Below, piece after piece: positions 47,344-56,509 of a stretch of 64,000 nucleotides of DNA. Origin of the DNA: Streptomyces koelreuteriae (GTDB lineage: Bacteria > Actinomycetota > Actinomycetes > Streptomycetales > Streptomycetaceae); contig NZ_CP075896.1 in NCBI RefSeq assembly GCF_018604545.1, positions 4,650,001 through 4,714,000 on the forward strand. Direction: 5' to 3'. Position 1 is the first letter of the stretch; the number at the start of each line of letters is the position of its first letter. The notes beneath the pieces are model-generated. The model saw only the letters and a program-made list of their open reading frames with translations, had not been told where the DNA came from and did not search any database. The translations under genes and the position numbers were made by a program.

Positions 47344-47368
47344 CGGCGCGCGGGGGAGGACAGCGAGG

Positions 47369-48961
47369 TCACCCCTTGCTGACCGCCCCGAGGATCTCCG
47401 GAAGCCGCCGGGCCGTCTGCGGAGCCGCCAGCCGCAGCCCCAGCACCGTGAGCGCGGCCCCGTACGCCGTGCCCGTCGGCAGCAGCAGCCACGTCCAGGC
47501 CTCGCCGCCCGCGCTCACGTTCAGCCAGATCGTGAGCGCGATGACGGGCCCGCACAGCACAGCCGCGGCGATCATCCCGCCGAAGATGGAGATCCAGGCG
47601 AGCCCGGTCTGCCCCGGGGCGACGCTCTTGTAGCCCTCCTGAGGGATGGAGTAGGGGAAGCGGGCGGATGTCCACGCGCCGGTCGCGAGCATCGCGCCGA
47701 GCAGCGCGAAGGTCAGCCCCAGGGCCTCGGGCAGCCGCGGCCAGTCGCCGAGCATCGCGGTCGTCACCACGGTGACGAGGGTGGCGTACGGCAGGGTGAT
47801 CAGCAGCAGGGCCAGCGCGCGGGCGCGCAGTTCGACGTAGGCGTCCCGGCGTGAGGAGATGGTCATGGCGACCATCCAGAACGCGGAGGTGTCCTGGCCG
47901 AACTGGTTGTACATCTGGATGCCGAGCATCCCGGCGGCGAAGCACGCGATGTACACGGAGCCGGTGCCCTGCCAGGCGTTGAACACGGGCACGATGAGCC
48001 CGAGGGCGAGCGAGGTCACCCAGGCGGTCTTGGTCTTGGGGTCGCGCCACACATAGCGCAGGCTGCGCTCCATGGCCGTGCCCGTACGCCCGGAGGGCAG
48101 CAGCCGCCCGAGCCCGCTCGACGACCCCTCGCGGGCGGCCGACCCGGCGGTGGGCAGCGTGGATCCGTCGGGCGAGGTCATCAACCGGGTCAGATGCCGG
48201 GACCACACCGCGAGCGCCGCCACCAGCGCACCGGCGGTCAGCGCCAGTTGGACGGCGGCCAGGCCGTACGACCCCTCGCCCACCGCGTGCACGGCGGCGA
48301 TCGCCGAGGCGGGCGGCACCCACTGGAGCACGTCCGCGGCCGGGTCCAGCTCGCCGAGGCCGGCCGAACCGAGCCGCTGCGCCCCGAAGTTGACGACCTG
48401 CGCCCCGACGGCGATGACGAGCCCGCTCAGCACGGCGAGGTCGCGGCCCTTGCGGCTGCTCAGCAGCCGTACGTTGGCGGCGGCGACGGCCCGCGCGAAC
48501 GCCACGCACACCAGCAGCGCCAGGGCGACCGCGACGACACCCACCGCGAACGCCGCCCCGCCCCGCGCGACCGCGATCACGGAACCGACCAGCAGGCACA
48601 GCGTGAACAGCGGCCCGATGCCGACCAGCGACGCCGTGAGCAGGGCCCGTACCAGCGGCCGGGGCCGCAGCGGCAGCATCACCAGCCGGGTCGGGTCCAG
48701 CGTCTCGTCACCACTGGGGAAGAACAGCGGCATCACCGCCCAGCCCAGCCCCAGGACCGCGACGGCCAGCACGACCAGGGACTCGACGTGCGCGTGCCCG
48801 CGCAGCGCGACCAGACCGAGCAGTTGCAGCGCGGCGAAGAGCAGGGCGAAGACGGCCGAGGCGATGTAGGCGGCCTTGCGCCCGCCGGACTGCTTCAGTC
48901 CGTTGCGCAGCAGCGACAGCTTCAGCCGTACGACGACGGGGGTGAGGGCGGGGGCACTCAC
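47369..48961 (-). CDS. ABC exporter permease (ABC-2-like, 530 aa)
   Basis: A 530-residue membrane protein with about twelve hydrophobic segments, for example AAYIASAVFALLFAALQLLGL near the N-terminus and MFDW-free soluble loops between. A Ser/Gly-rich cytoplasmic loop (GSTLPTAGSAAREGSSSGLG) lies near the middle, followed by RSLRYVWRDPKTKTAWVTSL, typical of two-module ABC-2 permeases. It shares a GTGA overlap with the ATPase gene encoded just upstream on the same strand. The substrate is unknown. Confidence 0.88.
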   Translation of the reverse strand: MSAPALTPVVVRLKLSLLRNGLKQSGGRKAAYIASAVFALLFAALQLLGLVALRGHAHVESLVVLAVAVLGLGWAVMPLFFPSGDETLDPTRLVMLPLRPRPLVRALLTASLVGIGPLFTLCLLVGSVIAVARGGAAFAVGVVAVALALLVCVAFARAVAAANVRLLSSRKGRDLAVLSGLVIAVGAQVVNFGAQRLGSAGLGELDPAADVLQWVPPASAIAAVHAVGEGSYGLAAVQLALTAGALVAALAVWSRHLTRLMTSPDGSTLPTAGSAAREGSSSGLGRLLPSGRTGTAMERSLRYVWRDPKTKTAWVTSLALGLIVPVFNAWQGTGSVYIACFAAGMLGIQMYNQFGQDTSAFWMVAMTISSRRDAYVELRARALALLLITLPYATLVTVVTTAMLGDWPRLPEALGLTFALLGAMLATGAWTSARFPYSIPQEGYKSVAPGQTGLAWISIFGGMIAAAVLCGPVIALTIWLNVSAGGEAWTWLLLPTGTAYGAALTVLGLRLAAPQTARRLPEILGAVSKG

Positions 48962-49752
48962 CGGGCCCCGCCGCCCAGCCAGTCGAGGTCGGACCCGGCG
49001 CCACGGCTCTGCGCCCCGACGAGTTCGAGGAACGCCTGCTGCAGCGAGGGCGCGTCACCGCGCACCTCGGCGAGGGTCCCGGTGGCCCGGATCCGCCCGG
49101 CGGCCATGACGGCCACCCAGTCGCACAGCGACTCGACGAGCTCCATGACGTGGGAAGAGAACACGACCGTGGCGCCCGAGGCGGTGTACCGCTCCAGCAC
49201 GCCCCGGATGGTCTGGGCGGAGACGGGGTCGACGCCCTCGAACGGCTCGTCCAGGAACAGCACTTCGGGATTGTGGAGGAGAGCGGTGGCGAGCCCGATC
49301 TTCTTGCGCATGCCGGTCGAGTAGTCGACGACGAGCTTGTGCTGGCTGCCGGCCAGATCGAGGACGTCGAGGAGCTGGGTGGCCCGCTTGTCGACCTCGG
49401 CACCGGGCAGTCCCCGCAACCGCCCGCTGTACGCCAGCAGTTCTCGCCCCGACAGCCGCTCGAACAGCCGCAGCCCCTCGGGCAGCACCCCGATCCGGGC
49501 CTTCACCTCGACGGGGTCGCGCCACACGTCGTGCCCGACCACCTCGACGGTCCCGTGATCGGGCCTGAGCAGCCCGGTCACCATCGACAAGGTGGTGGTC
49601 TTCCCGGCCCCGTTCGGCCCGACCAGCCCGATGAACTTCCCCGCCGGCAACTCAAGATCGACCCCGGCAACAGCCACCTGCTGCCCGAACCGCTTCCAGA
49701 GCCCCTGCACCCGCACAGCGCTGGATCCCACCGCGTCTCCCTCCGTCACCAT
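48958..49752 (-). CDS. ABC transporter ATP-binding protein
   Basis: A 264-residue ATPase: Walker [13 protein letters not shown] (about 44-55), Q-loop region GVLPEGLRLFERLSGRELL, signature variant YSTGMRKKIGLA, Walker B EVLFLDEPFEGVDPVSAQ, H-loop VVFSSHVMELVE. It pairs with the permease encoded downstream. The ATG start gives MVTEGDAVGSSAVRVQGL. A longer open frame upstream passes through a dispersed repeat and the antisense of the next gene and is rejected. Confidence 0.92.
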   Translation of the reverse strand: MVTEGDAVGSSAVRVQGLWKRFGQQVAVAGVDLELPAGKFIGLVGPNGAGKTTTLSMVTGLLRPDHGTVEVVGHDVWRDPVEVKARIGVLPEGLRLFERLSGRELLAYSGRLRGLPGAEVDKRATQLLDVLDLAGSQHKLVVDYSTGMRKKIGLATALLHNPEVLFLDEPFEGVDPVSAQTIRGVLERYTASGATVVFSSHVMELVESLCDWVAVMAAGRIRATGTLAEVRGDAPSLQQAFLELVGAQSRGAGSDLDWLGGGAR

Positions 49753-49775
49753 GCACCCTACGGTGGCGCTTTTCA

Positions 49776-49796
49776 GGGGCGCGGGGAACTGCGCGA
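49776..49796 (+). repeat. Dispersed intergenic repeat, copy 2
   Basis: An exact copy of the 21-bp core GGGGCGCGGGGAACTGCGCG(A), 24 bp upstream of the ATPase start and followed by TCAACCAC, as at the other two copies. Confidence 0.8.
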
Positions 49797-49853
49797 TCAA
49801 CCACCGACGACCCGCGGTCGCCACACCACGCAAGCGGGCAGACGAACAGGCGC

Positions 49854-50507
49854 CTACCGATCCCTGCCGCACGCATAAGCCAACGGCGAGATCAACTCCT
49901 CCGCATCCGGCAACCACCGATTCGCAGGCGTAGGCCGGCAGGCCCACTGCACAGCCCCCCGCGACCCGAACCGCGTGGGCGGCGCCGCCACATACGCCCC
50001 CTCGCCCAGCACGGTCAGATCCAGCGACGACACCGCCCACCCCAGCTTGCGCACCAGATCCGGAACCTTCACACCGGCCCCCGGCAGCACGAAGAACTCC
50101 ATCCGCCGATCCGGCGTGAGCGTCACCGGCCCCAGCGTCAGCTCCATCCGCTCCATCCGCGCGAGCGCCAGGAACCCGGCCGTCTCCGGCACGGAGATCG
50201 CGTCGAAGGTCCGCCCCGTCGGCAGCAGGATCGACGCGGTGGGCTGCTTCTGCCACATCCGTCGCGCGACGGTCGCACTGCCCGTCGCCTGCGTCGCCCA
50301 GTCCGGGCGCGCCGGGTGCGAGCCGGGTGCCGGACACGCGGCGTCACCGCAGGAGCACCGCTGACTCCCGTCGACCGCTTCCAGCCAGGTGCCGGGGAAC
50401 ACGTCCCAGTGGCGCTCCTCCGCGTAGCGGACGGCGGTCTCCAGCAGCGATTCCCCGCGCTGCTTCGGGATCTGAGCGGCTTCGGTGCCCGCGATCGTCT
50501 CTTCCAC
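49854..50507 (-). CDS. Bifunctional DNA primase/polymerase-like protein, probably inactive
   Basis: About 217 residues. It has the N-terminal PrimPol-type layout, SLLETAVRYAEERHWDVFPGTWL, a C..C..C set (QRCSCGDAACPAPGSHPARPDWA) and SILLPTGRTFDAISVPE, where a functional enzyme would carry a DxD-type metal site. Only one Asp remains, so polymerase activity is doubtful. It also contains RMEFFVLPGAGVKVPDLVRKLGW. The start is uncertain: GTG 50507 or GTG 50531, neither with a clear ribosome-binding site. It is divergent from the TPR-type regulator. Confidence 0.78.
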   Translation of the reverse strand: MEETIAGTEAAQIPKQRGESLLETAVRYAEERHWDVFPGTWLEAVDGSQRCSCGDAACPAPGSHPARPDWATQATGSATVARRMWQKQPTASILLPTGRTFDAISVPETAGFLALARMERMELTLGPVTLTPDRRMEFFVLPGAGVKVPDLVRKLGWAVSSLDLTVLGEGAYVAAPPTRFGSRGAVQWACRPTPANRWLPDAEELISPLAYACGRDR

Positions 50508-50822
50508 GATGAACACAACTCTGGTCGTCACCAGGGGTTACGCCCGCCGCCGTGCGCGGGGAGGAGCACCGCCCCTGCCGTCGGGGCGCATGGGTGCATG
50601 TGCGGGGGCGCGCAGGAGGATCCGTGGCCGGAGGTGGGTAACCACGAGTGGGGCCGGCAACAGCCGTTACCCCGGCAATCCTCACATGCCTCGCATTTTC
50701 GCCTGGTCGGCGGGGCATTGATCTTCACGGCCGGATCTTTTCGCTGGGACGTGAGGGGTCCGGCCGCGGAAGACACGTCAACTCGGTGCGTGGGCAGGCA
50801 CCGCAGCCACAGGGGGTACGCC

Positions 50823-52208
50823 ATGGCCGCAAGGCCGCTCGTCGCTCGGCAGCCGAACGAACGGCTCCAGGCGCTCATCCAGGAAGCCGGATGCTCCAAC
50901 GCCGGCCTCGCCCGCCGGGTCAACATGTGCGGTGCCGAGCACGGCCTCGACCTGCGCTACGACAAGACGTCGGTGGCGCGCTGGCTGCGCGGGCAGCAGC
51001 CACGGGGCCGGGCACCGGCGATCATCGCCGAGGCGCTGGGCCGCAAACTCGGCCGTACGGTCACGATCGACGAGATCGGCATGGCCAACGGCAAGAACCT
51101 CGCCTCGGGCGTGGGCCTGCAGTTCTCGCCGACGGTACTGGGGGCCATCGAGCAGGTCTGCGAGCTGTGGCGCAGCGATGTGGGCCGGCGGGACTTCCTG
51201 TCGGGCTCCTCCGTCGCCGCGTCCGCGCTGGTCGAGCCCAGCCGTGACTGGCTGATCTCGGCGCCCGACGGGCAGGTGTCGCGCTCGGCGGGACCGCGCG
51301 TGGGGCAGTCCGACGTACAGGCGGTCCTCGCCATGACGCAGGCGCTGGTGGATCTCGACCACCAGTACGGCAGCGGGCATGTGCGCCCGGTCGTCGTGCA
51401 CTACCTCAACAGCGTGGTGTCGGGGCTGCTGGCGGGGTCGTACCGGGAGGCGGTGGGGCGGGACCTGTTCGCCGCGGTGGCCCGGCTGACGGAGCTCGCC
51501 GGGTACATGGCCGTGGACACCGGGCAGCCCGGTCTGGCGCAGCGCTACTACATCCAGGCGCTGCGGCTCGCCCAGGCGGCCGGGGACCGCGGCTACGGCG
51601 GATACGTCCTCGCGGCCTCCATGAGTCATCTCGCCGCGCAGCTCGGGAACCCGCGGGAGATCGCGCAGTTGGCGAGGGCGGCGCAGGAGGGGGCGCGGGG
51701 GCGCGTGTCACCGCGCGCGGAGTCGATGTTCTACGCGGCGGAGGCGCGCGGGCACGCCTTGATGGGCGACGTGCGCGCCGCCCAGTCGGCGGCCGGGCGC
51801 GCGGTGAGCGCCCTGGAGGCGGCCGACCCGGCCGCCGGGGACGACCCGGTGTGGATCGCGCACTTCGACGAGGCGTATCTCGCCGACGAGTTGGCCCACT
51901 GTCACCGGGACCTGGGGCAGGCCGACGCGGCGGCGCGGTGTGCGCGGGAGTCGCTGGACGGGCATCCCGAGACGCGGGCCCGCCGCCGGGCCATCGGTTA
52001 TGTGCTGTTGGCCACGGCGCAGGTGCAGCAGCGCGAGGTCGAAGAGGCGTGCAACACGGGCATGAAGGCCGTGGAACTCCTGGAGGGGCTGCGGTCCAAC
52101 CGGGGCGCCGAGTATCTGGAGGACTTCCAGCAGCGGCTGGAGCCGTACCGGGACGAGGCCGTGGTCAGGGAGTTCGGGGCGCGGTTGGATCTCCAGGCCG
52201 CGGCGTGA
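50823..52208 (+). CDS. NsdA-like HTH/TPR transcriptional regulator
   Basis: A 461-residue regulator-like protein. The N-terminal about 80 residues form an HTH-like unit (RLQALIQEAGCSNAGLARRVN, YDKTSVARWLRGQQPRG). From about residue 150 to the end the protein is helical with tetratricopeptide-like repeats (GQPGLAQRYYIQALRLAQAAGD, GDVRAAQSAAGRAVSALEAAD, LGQADAAARCARESLDGHPE). This is the plan of NsdA and related Streptomyces proteins that affect sporulation and antibiotic production. A twin-Ser stretch FLSGSSVAASAL lies between the halves. Confidence 0.82.
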   Translation: MAARPLVARQPNERLQALIQEAGCSNAGLARRVNMCGAEHGLDLRYDKTSVARWLRGQQPRGRAPAIIAEALGRKLGRTVTIDEIGMANGKNLASGVGLQFSPTVLGAIEQVCELWRSDVGRRDFLSGSSVAASALVEPSRDWLISAPDGQVSRSAGPRVGQSDVQAVLAMTQALVDLDHQYGSGHVRPVVVHYLNSVVSGLLAGSYREAVGRDLFAAVARLTELAGYMAVDTGQPGLAQRYYIQALRLAQAAGDRGYGGYVLAASMSHLAAQLGNPREIAQLARAAQEGARGRVSPRAESMFYAAEARGHALMGDVRAAQSAAGRAVSALEAADPAAGDDPVWIAHFDEAYLADELAHCHRDLGQADAAARCARESLDGHPETRARRRAIGYVLLATAQVQQREVEEACNTGMKAVELLEGLRSNRGAEYLEDFQQRLEPYRDEAVVREFGARLDLQAAA

Positions 52209-52409
52209 ACACAGGGTCTGCGGATGCGTGAACGTGTGGGAAACGGCCCGCTCGCGCGCAGGAGGTGACATGAACAGCGTGCCGTGACCCGGTTGTGTTA
52301 CCGCGCTCACAGGGCTTGCGGTCAGGCCCTGTGCTGCGTGGCACGGGGCTCTGGGGACCCGGTAGCGTGACCCGACGATTCACAAGGTCCCCCATAAGTA
52401 GGAGTCCCG

Positions 52410-54476
52410 GTGACGCAGAGTGGACAGGGCGAGGAGCCCTCGGCGCGCCAAGCGCGCGAAGGCATCGTGCTGCCCTCCGACGGTGGCGAACCCCTGCTGC
52501 CGGGGATGACGGGCGGACCCGCTGACACCCCGGCAGGCCACCGGCCCGGCCCGGCCCCGACCGGCCAGACCTCGGCCTCCGCTCCCGCCGGGGGCCAGAC
52601 CTGGGGCCAGCCGTGGGGCCCCGAACAGCAGGCCCCGCCCCCGCCGCAGGACAACAGCTGGCAGTCCCCACAGCCTCAGCAGTCCCAGCAGTCCCAGCAG
52701 TGGACCACCCCGGAGCCTCCGGCGTGGGACGCCCAGCACTCCGCGCCCGGCGCGCTCCCCCAGGAGGGCACCCAGCCCCCCAACCCGTACGCCGGCTACG
52801 GCACCCAGCCCGACCCTTCCCAACTCCCCCCGACCCCGGGCCCGTACGGCACCCCGCAGCCCCAGCCGACGGACGGCTACGGCTCTCCTGCCGGGGGCGG
52901 CCTGCCGCCCTCCTCCGACGCGTACGGCTCGGCCGCCGCGGGCGGGTACGGCCCTCCGGCCGGGGGCGCCCCGCTGCCGCAGGCGACGGACGGCTACGGC
53001 TCTCCTGCCGGGGGCGCTCTGCCACAGTCCTCCGATGCGTACGGGTCCGCGGCTGCGGGCGGTTCGCTTCCGCAGGCCGCCGGCGGGCACGGCTCCCCGT
53101 CCGGGGGCGGCCTGCCGCCTGCCTCTGATGCGTACGGGTCCGCGGCTGCGGGCGGTTCGCTTCCGCAGGCGGCCGGCGGGCACGGCTCCCCGTCCGGGGG
53201 CGGCCTGCCGCCTGCCTCCGATGCGTACGGCTCCGCTGCCGCGGGCGGTCAGTCTCCGCAGGCCGCCGGTGGCTATGGCTCCCCGGCCGGGGGCGCCTCG
53301 CTGCCGGGCTCCGACGCGTACGGCGCTCCCGCCGGGGGCGCTCCGCTGCCGCCCGCGACGGACGGGTACGGGGCTCCCTCCTCGTCCACGGGCGCCGGAG
53401 GCGCACCCCTGCCCGCGCCCGCCGACGAGGGCGCGACCCAGTTCCTGCCGCCCGTCGCCGCCGCGGCCGACGAGGGGGCGACGCAGTACATACCCCCGGT
53501 GGGCCCGGGCGCGCTGCCGCCCGAGACGCCCACCGGTCACGACCCCGAGGCGACCACGTTCCTGGGGACCGGGCCCCGCGCCGGAGCCGGGCCGTTGCCG
53601 CCCGCCTCGAATCCGGACGCCGAGGCGACGCAGTACATCGCGCCGGTGCCCGGCGGGGACAAGCAGCCGCCGTCCGAGTTCGACAACCTCTTCCGCAGCG
53701 ACCGCGGCGGCAACGGTGCCGAGAGCCCGGCCGCGTCGACGCAGCAGATGCCCCGCTTCGAACAGCCCCAGCCCCACCACGCCCAGCCCCAGTCCTACGC
53801 CCCGCCCGGCCAGTCCGGCGGCGGCCGGGGCGGGCGCGGTGGGGGTTCCGGCTCGCGGGTGCCGGTCATCGCGGCCGTCGGCATCGGCATAGCCGTCCTC
53901 GGCGTCGGCGCCGGCGCGCTGCTCGCCAGTGGCGGAGGCGGTGACGACGGCGGCGACAACAACAAGACCGTGGCCGCTTCCGCGCCCGCGGAGGAGGAGT
54001 CCGCCTCGCCCTCCGCCGACCCGGCCCGGGCCCAGGCGGTCGAGCTGGACAAGCTGCTCGCCGACAGCGGCGACAGCCGCACCACCGTGATCACCTCCGT
54101 CGCCGACGTCAAGGGCTGCGACAACCTGCCCCAGGCGGCCAAGAACCTGCGCGACGCGGCCAAGCAGCGCACCGAGCTGGTCACCCGGCTCTCCGGCATC
54201 ACGGTCGACCAGCTGCCCGAGCACGCCGCGCTGACCACCGCCCTCACCAAGGCGTGGCAGGCCTCGGCGTCGGCCGACAACCACTACGCGGCCTGGGCCG
54301 ACCAGACCGCGGGCAAGAAGGGCTGCCGGAAGGGCCAGGCCCGTGCCACCGGCCAGACCCAGGCGGGCAACAAGGCCAGCGGCGTCGCGAGCACGGAGAA
54401 GACCAAGGCGGCCGGGCTGTGGAACGCCATAGCGAAGACGTACGGCCTGACCGAGCGTCAGCCGACGCAGCTGTGA
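52410..54476 (+). CDS. Repeat-rich membrane-anchored protein with TQYIPP-like motifs
   Basis: A 688-residue protein. About 480 N-terminal residues are Pro/Gly/Gln/Ala-rich and disordered, with repeats of DAYGSAAAGGSLPQAAGGHG type. Around residues 335-415 come four related motifs: EGATQFLPP, EGATQYIPP, EATTFLGTG and EATQYIAPV, which look like kinase-substrate or FHA-binding Thr motifs. A single transmembrane helix (VPVIAAVGIGIAVLGVGAGALLA, about 488-510) precedes an extracellular domain of about 180 residues with two Cys (KGCDNLP, KGCRKG). AGGAG precedes the GTG start. It may be a substrate of PknB-type kinases. Confidence 0.78.
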   Translation: MTQSGQGEEPSARQAREGIVLPSDGGEPLLPGMTGGPADTPAGHRPGPAPTGQTSASAPAGGQTWGQPWGPEQQAPPPPQDNSWQSPQPQQSQQSQQWTTPEPPAWDAQHSAPGALPQEGTQPPNPYAGYGTQPDPSQLPPTPGPYGTPQPQPTDGYGSPAGGGLPPSSDAYGSAAAGGYGPPAGGAPLPQATDGYGSPAGGALPQSSDAYGSAAAGGSLPQAAGGHGSPSGGGLPPASDAYGSAAAGGSLPQAAGGHGSPSGGGLPPASDAYGSAAAGGQSPQAAGGYGSPAGGASLPGSDAYGAPAGGAPLPPATDGYGAPSSSTGAGGAPLPAPADEGATQFLPPVAAAADEGATQYIPPVGPGALPPETPTGHDPEATTFLGTGPRAGAGPLPPASNPDAEATQYIAPVPGGDKQPPSEFDNLFRSDRGGNGAESPAASTQQMPRFEQPQPHHAQPQSYAPPGQSGGGRGGRGGGSGSRVPVIAAVGIGIAVLGVGAGALLASGGGGDDGGDNNKTVAASAPAEEESASPSADPARAQAVELDKLLADSGDSRTTVITSVADVKGCDNLPQAAKNLRDAAKQRTELVTRLSGITVDQLPEHAALTTALTKAWQASASADNHYAAWADQTAGKKGCRKGQARATGQTQAGNKASGVASTEKTKAAGLWNAIAKTYGLTERQPTQL
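53034..53219 (+). repeat. 93-bp (31-codon) tandem repeat within the membrane protein gene
   Basis: Two nearly identical 93-bp units (53034-53126 and 53127-53219) lie in frame, flanked by diverged copies. They encode the DAYGSAAAGGSLPQ...GGGLPPAS unit. Confidence 0.8.
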
Positions 54477-54522
54477 CGTGAGGTGACGTGATCCGGTCCG
54501 GGCGTGAACCGCTGAGCGGGGC

Positions 54523-55833
54523 TCAGTAGTTCACGTCGGCGTCCTGCAGCGTCCTGGTCGTGTCGACGAAGCCCTTCCGCGCCGACACCAGCCGCCCCTC
54601 CCGCACCACCTGAAGGGTCACGTTCGCGTTCACCAGCCGCGGGAAGCCGACGGCCGCGAGCTTGTCCTGGAACCGCCACCGCAGCGTCGGCGTGAGCCCG
54701 CCCGTGTTGACGCCGAGGCCGTCGTCGAGGGCCTCGGTCACCGTGTCGGCGCTCACCTCGCCGCCGCCGAGCGACTCGACGACCTTCTTGAACACGGTGT
54801 AGGCGATCCAGGTGGTCTGCACCCCGGCGTCCGCGGCGTCGATGCGGTTGTCGCCGAAGGCCTCCTCCTTGATCACCCGCTTCATCCCGTCCCAGCGGGC
54901 ATCGCTCGCGACGGGGTACCAGCCGGTGATGTACGAGCCCTCGTACGGCCCCGACGCCCCGCCGGTCGCGTCGATCACCGTCTGGTCGACGCTGCCGAGC
55001 ACGGTGGCCGTCCGTACGTCGGGATAGTCCTCGCGGGTCCGCCGGAAGGAGTCCATGAAGGTGCCGTTGCGGTCCCCGAGCGCGGGCACCACACACCCCT
55101 CGTCCCCGGGGCTGGACGTCGTCGTCTCCAGCGCCCGCTCGGCGTGGCCGTCGTACTCGGTGGCGTCCTCCGGCGCGCGCTGGTCCCGGGCCGCCGAGTG
55201 CCCGCCCGCCTTCAGGCCGGAGTCGAGCAGCGGGGGCAGCTGGTCGCCCGCGATGGTGTCGGGCCGCACCAGGGCGACCGGCCCGCAGCCGGCCAGGGAC
55301 CTGCCGAGACCGGCGAGCAGCGCGGGCTGGCCGCCGTTGACGGGGTAGGACAGGGGGCTGGTGAACTCGGCGTTGGTGATGCCGTAGCCGCCTATGTACG
55401 GGATGCCCGCGCCCTCCAGGGACGGGAAGAAGGAGTCGGCGTACTGGCTGTACGATCCTACGACCGCGACGACGTTCTCCTTGGCGGCCCGTCGGGCGCA
55501 CTTGGCGGCGGCCACGCTGTCGTTGTGGTCGTTGCAGGTCAGCACGTTGAGCTTGCGGCCGTTGATCCCGCCCTTGGCGTTGATCCAGCGGGCGTACGCG
55601 TGGGCGAAGGCGGGCATTCCGGGCTTGTTGGTGGCCTTGGTGTCCTGCGGTGCCCACGTCATGACGGTGATCGGATCGTCCCCGGCATCCCCCGTGGTGC
55701 CAGGGACGACCCCGCAGCCGGCGAGGATCGACGCGCACGCGGCCGCCGTGCCCGCGCGAAGCACGCCTTTTCTGGCGTGACGGGTGAGGTGGCCGGGGAG
55801 GAATGTGCTGCGGGTGCGTCGCCTGCCGGTCAT
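54523..55833 (-). CDS. LivK-type ABC substrate-binding lipoprotein
   Basis: A 436-residue exported lipoprotein. A basic N-terminus and hydrophobic segment end in the lipobox LAGC (about residue 40). The mature part is a type I periplasmic-binding fold of the branched-chain amino-acid/amide group: FAHAYARWINAKGGINGRKLNVLTCNDHND, VVAVVGSYSQYADSFFPSLEGAGIPYIGGY. No permease or ATPase gene is adjacent, so it is an orphan receptor that may serve a transporter elsewhere or act as a sensor. ATG 55833 was chosen because it gives a proper signal sequence. Confidence 0.88.
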   Translation of the reverse strand: MTGRRRTRSTFLPGHLTRHARKGVLRAGTAAACASILAGCGVVPGTTGDAGDDPITVMTWAPQDTKATNKPGMPAFAHAYARWINAKGGINGRKLNVLTCNDHNDSVAAAKCARRAAKENVVAVVGSYSQYADSFFPSLEGAGIPYIGGYGITNAEFTSPLSYPVNGGQPALLAGLGRSLAGCGPVALVRPDTIAGDQLPPLLDSGLKAGGHSAARDQRAPEDATEYDGHAERALETTTSSPGDEGCVVPALGDRNGTFMDSFRRTREDYPDVRTATVLGSVDQTVIDATGGASGPYEGSYITGWYPVASDARWDGMKRVIKEEAFGDNRIDAADAGVQTTWIAYTVFKKVVESLGGGEVSADTVTEALDDGLGVNTGGLTPTLRWRFQDKLAAVGFPRLVNANVTLQVVREGRLVSARKGFVDTTRTLQDADVNY

Positions 55834-55950
55834 GGTTCCGCACGATTCCGCCACATGACCAACCCGAGAGTGATCTCGGCTCAACAATGGGTGACGCGCA
55901 GGTGAATTGCGGGGGCAGGGGTGACCGATGTGGAGGGGAACGTACGATCG

Positions 55951-56451
55951 ATGACCGTGCAAGCTTCGGAGAACTCTTCCCGTCGTGGCCGTCGCTCATC
56001 CACCATGGGCGGCATGCCTGCCAACGACATGCCGTGGTGGCGCTGGCGCAGCAACGTGCGCTCGGCGCTGCACATGCTCTCCGATCCCGGGTTCCAGCGG
56101 GAGGTCTGGCTGGCCGGTGTGGACGGCTACGGCGACGTGACCGACGCGGTGTACCGGCTGGTCGAGGACACCTGGCTGGATCACTGGTCCGCCGAGAAGT
56201 ACGTCGGCACGATCTTCCGCGACTCGCAGGAGGCGGCCCTCGTGGACACCGCCGTGCTGCGGGTGCTGCGGATCATGCACCAGGTCGGGCCGGACGCCCC
56301 GGTCACCGCGTACCTGGAGAACCAGGCGTGGCCCGAGGCGATCCAGGCGGCCCGGGACGCGCATGTCCGGCTCGCCACGAGCGACGGCGAGGAGCCGGAC
56401 ACACCGCCGCGCAGCCTGGAGGTCCTGCGGATCATGACCCGGTCCGCCTAG
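55951..56451 (+). CDS. SCO4402 family protein
   Basis: A 166-residue cytoplasmic protein resembling the uncharacterised SCO4402 family. The conserved part begins MPANDMPWWRWRSNVRSALHML and includes WLAGVDGYGDVTDAVYRLVEDTWLD and RVLRIMHQVGPDAPVTAYLE. It has no enzymatic motif. The start is uncertain: ATG 55951 has GGAGGGG 12 nt upstream, with alternatives GTG 55921 and ATG 56005. The gene lies between the orphan lipoprotein and purU, 58 bp before the latter. Confidence 0.85.
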   Translation: MTVQASENSSRRGRRSSTMGGMPANDMPWWRWRSNVRSALHMLSDPGFQREVWLAGVDGYGDVTDAVYRLVEDTWLDHWSAEKYVGTIFRDSQEAALVDTAVLRVLRIMHQVGPDAPVTAYLENQAWPEAIQAARDAHVRLATSDGEEPDTPPRSLEVLRIMTRSA

Positions 56452-56509
56452 GGGTCCGTACAGCGGGACGATTGCGGGCGGTGCGGCCGCCTGTGGGACC
56501 CTGTCCTGC

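Noticed and set aside
53034-53219. Mobile element or minisatellite outside coding sequence
   Set aside because: The 93-bp units preserve reading frame in a low-complexity protein, so an expanded coding repeat is sufficient explanation.
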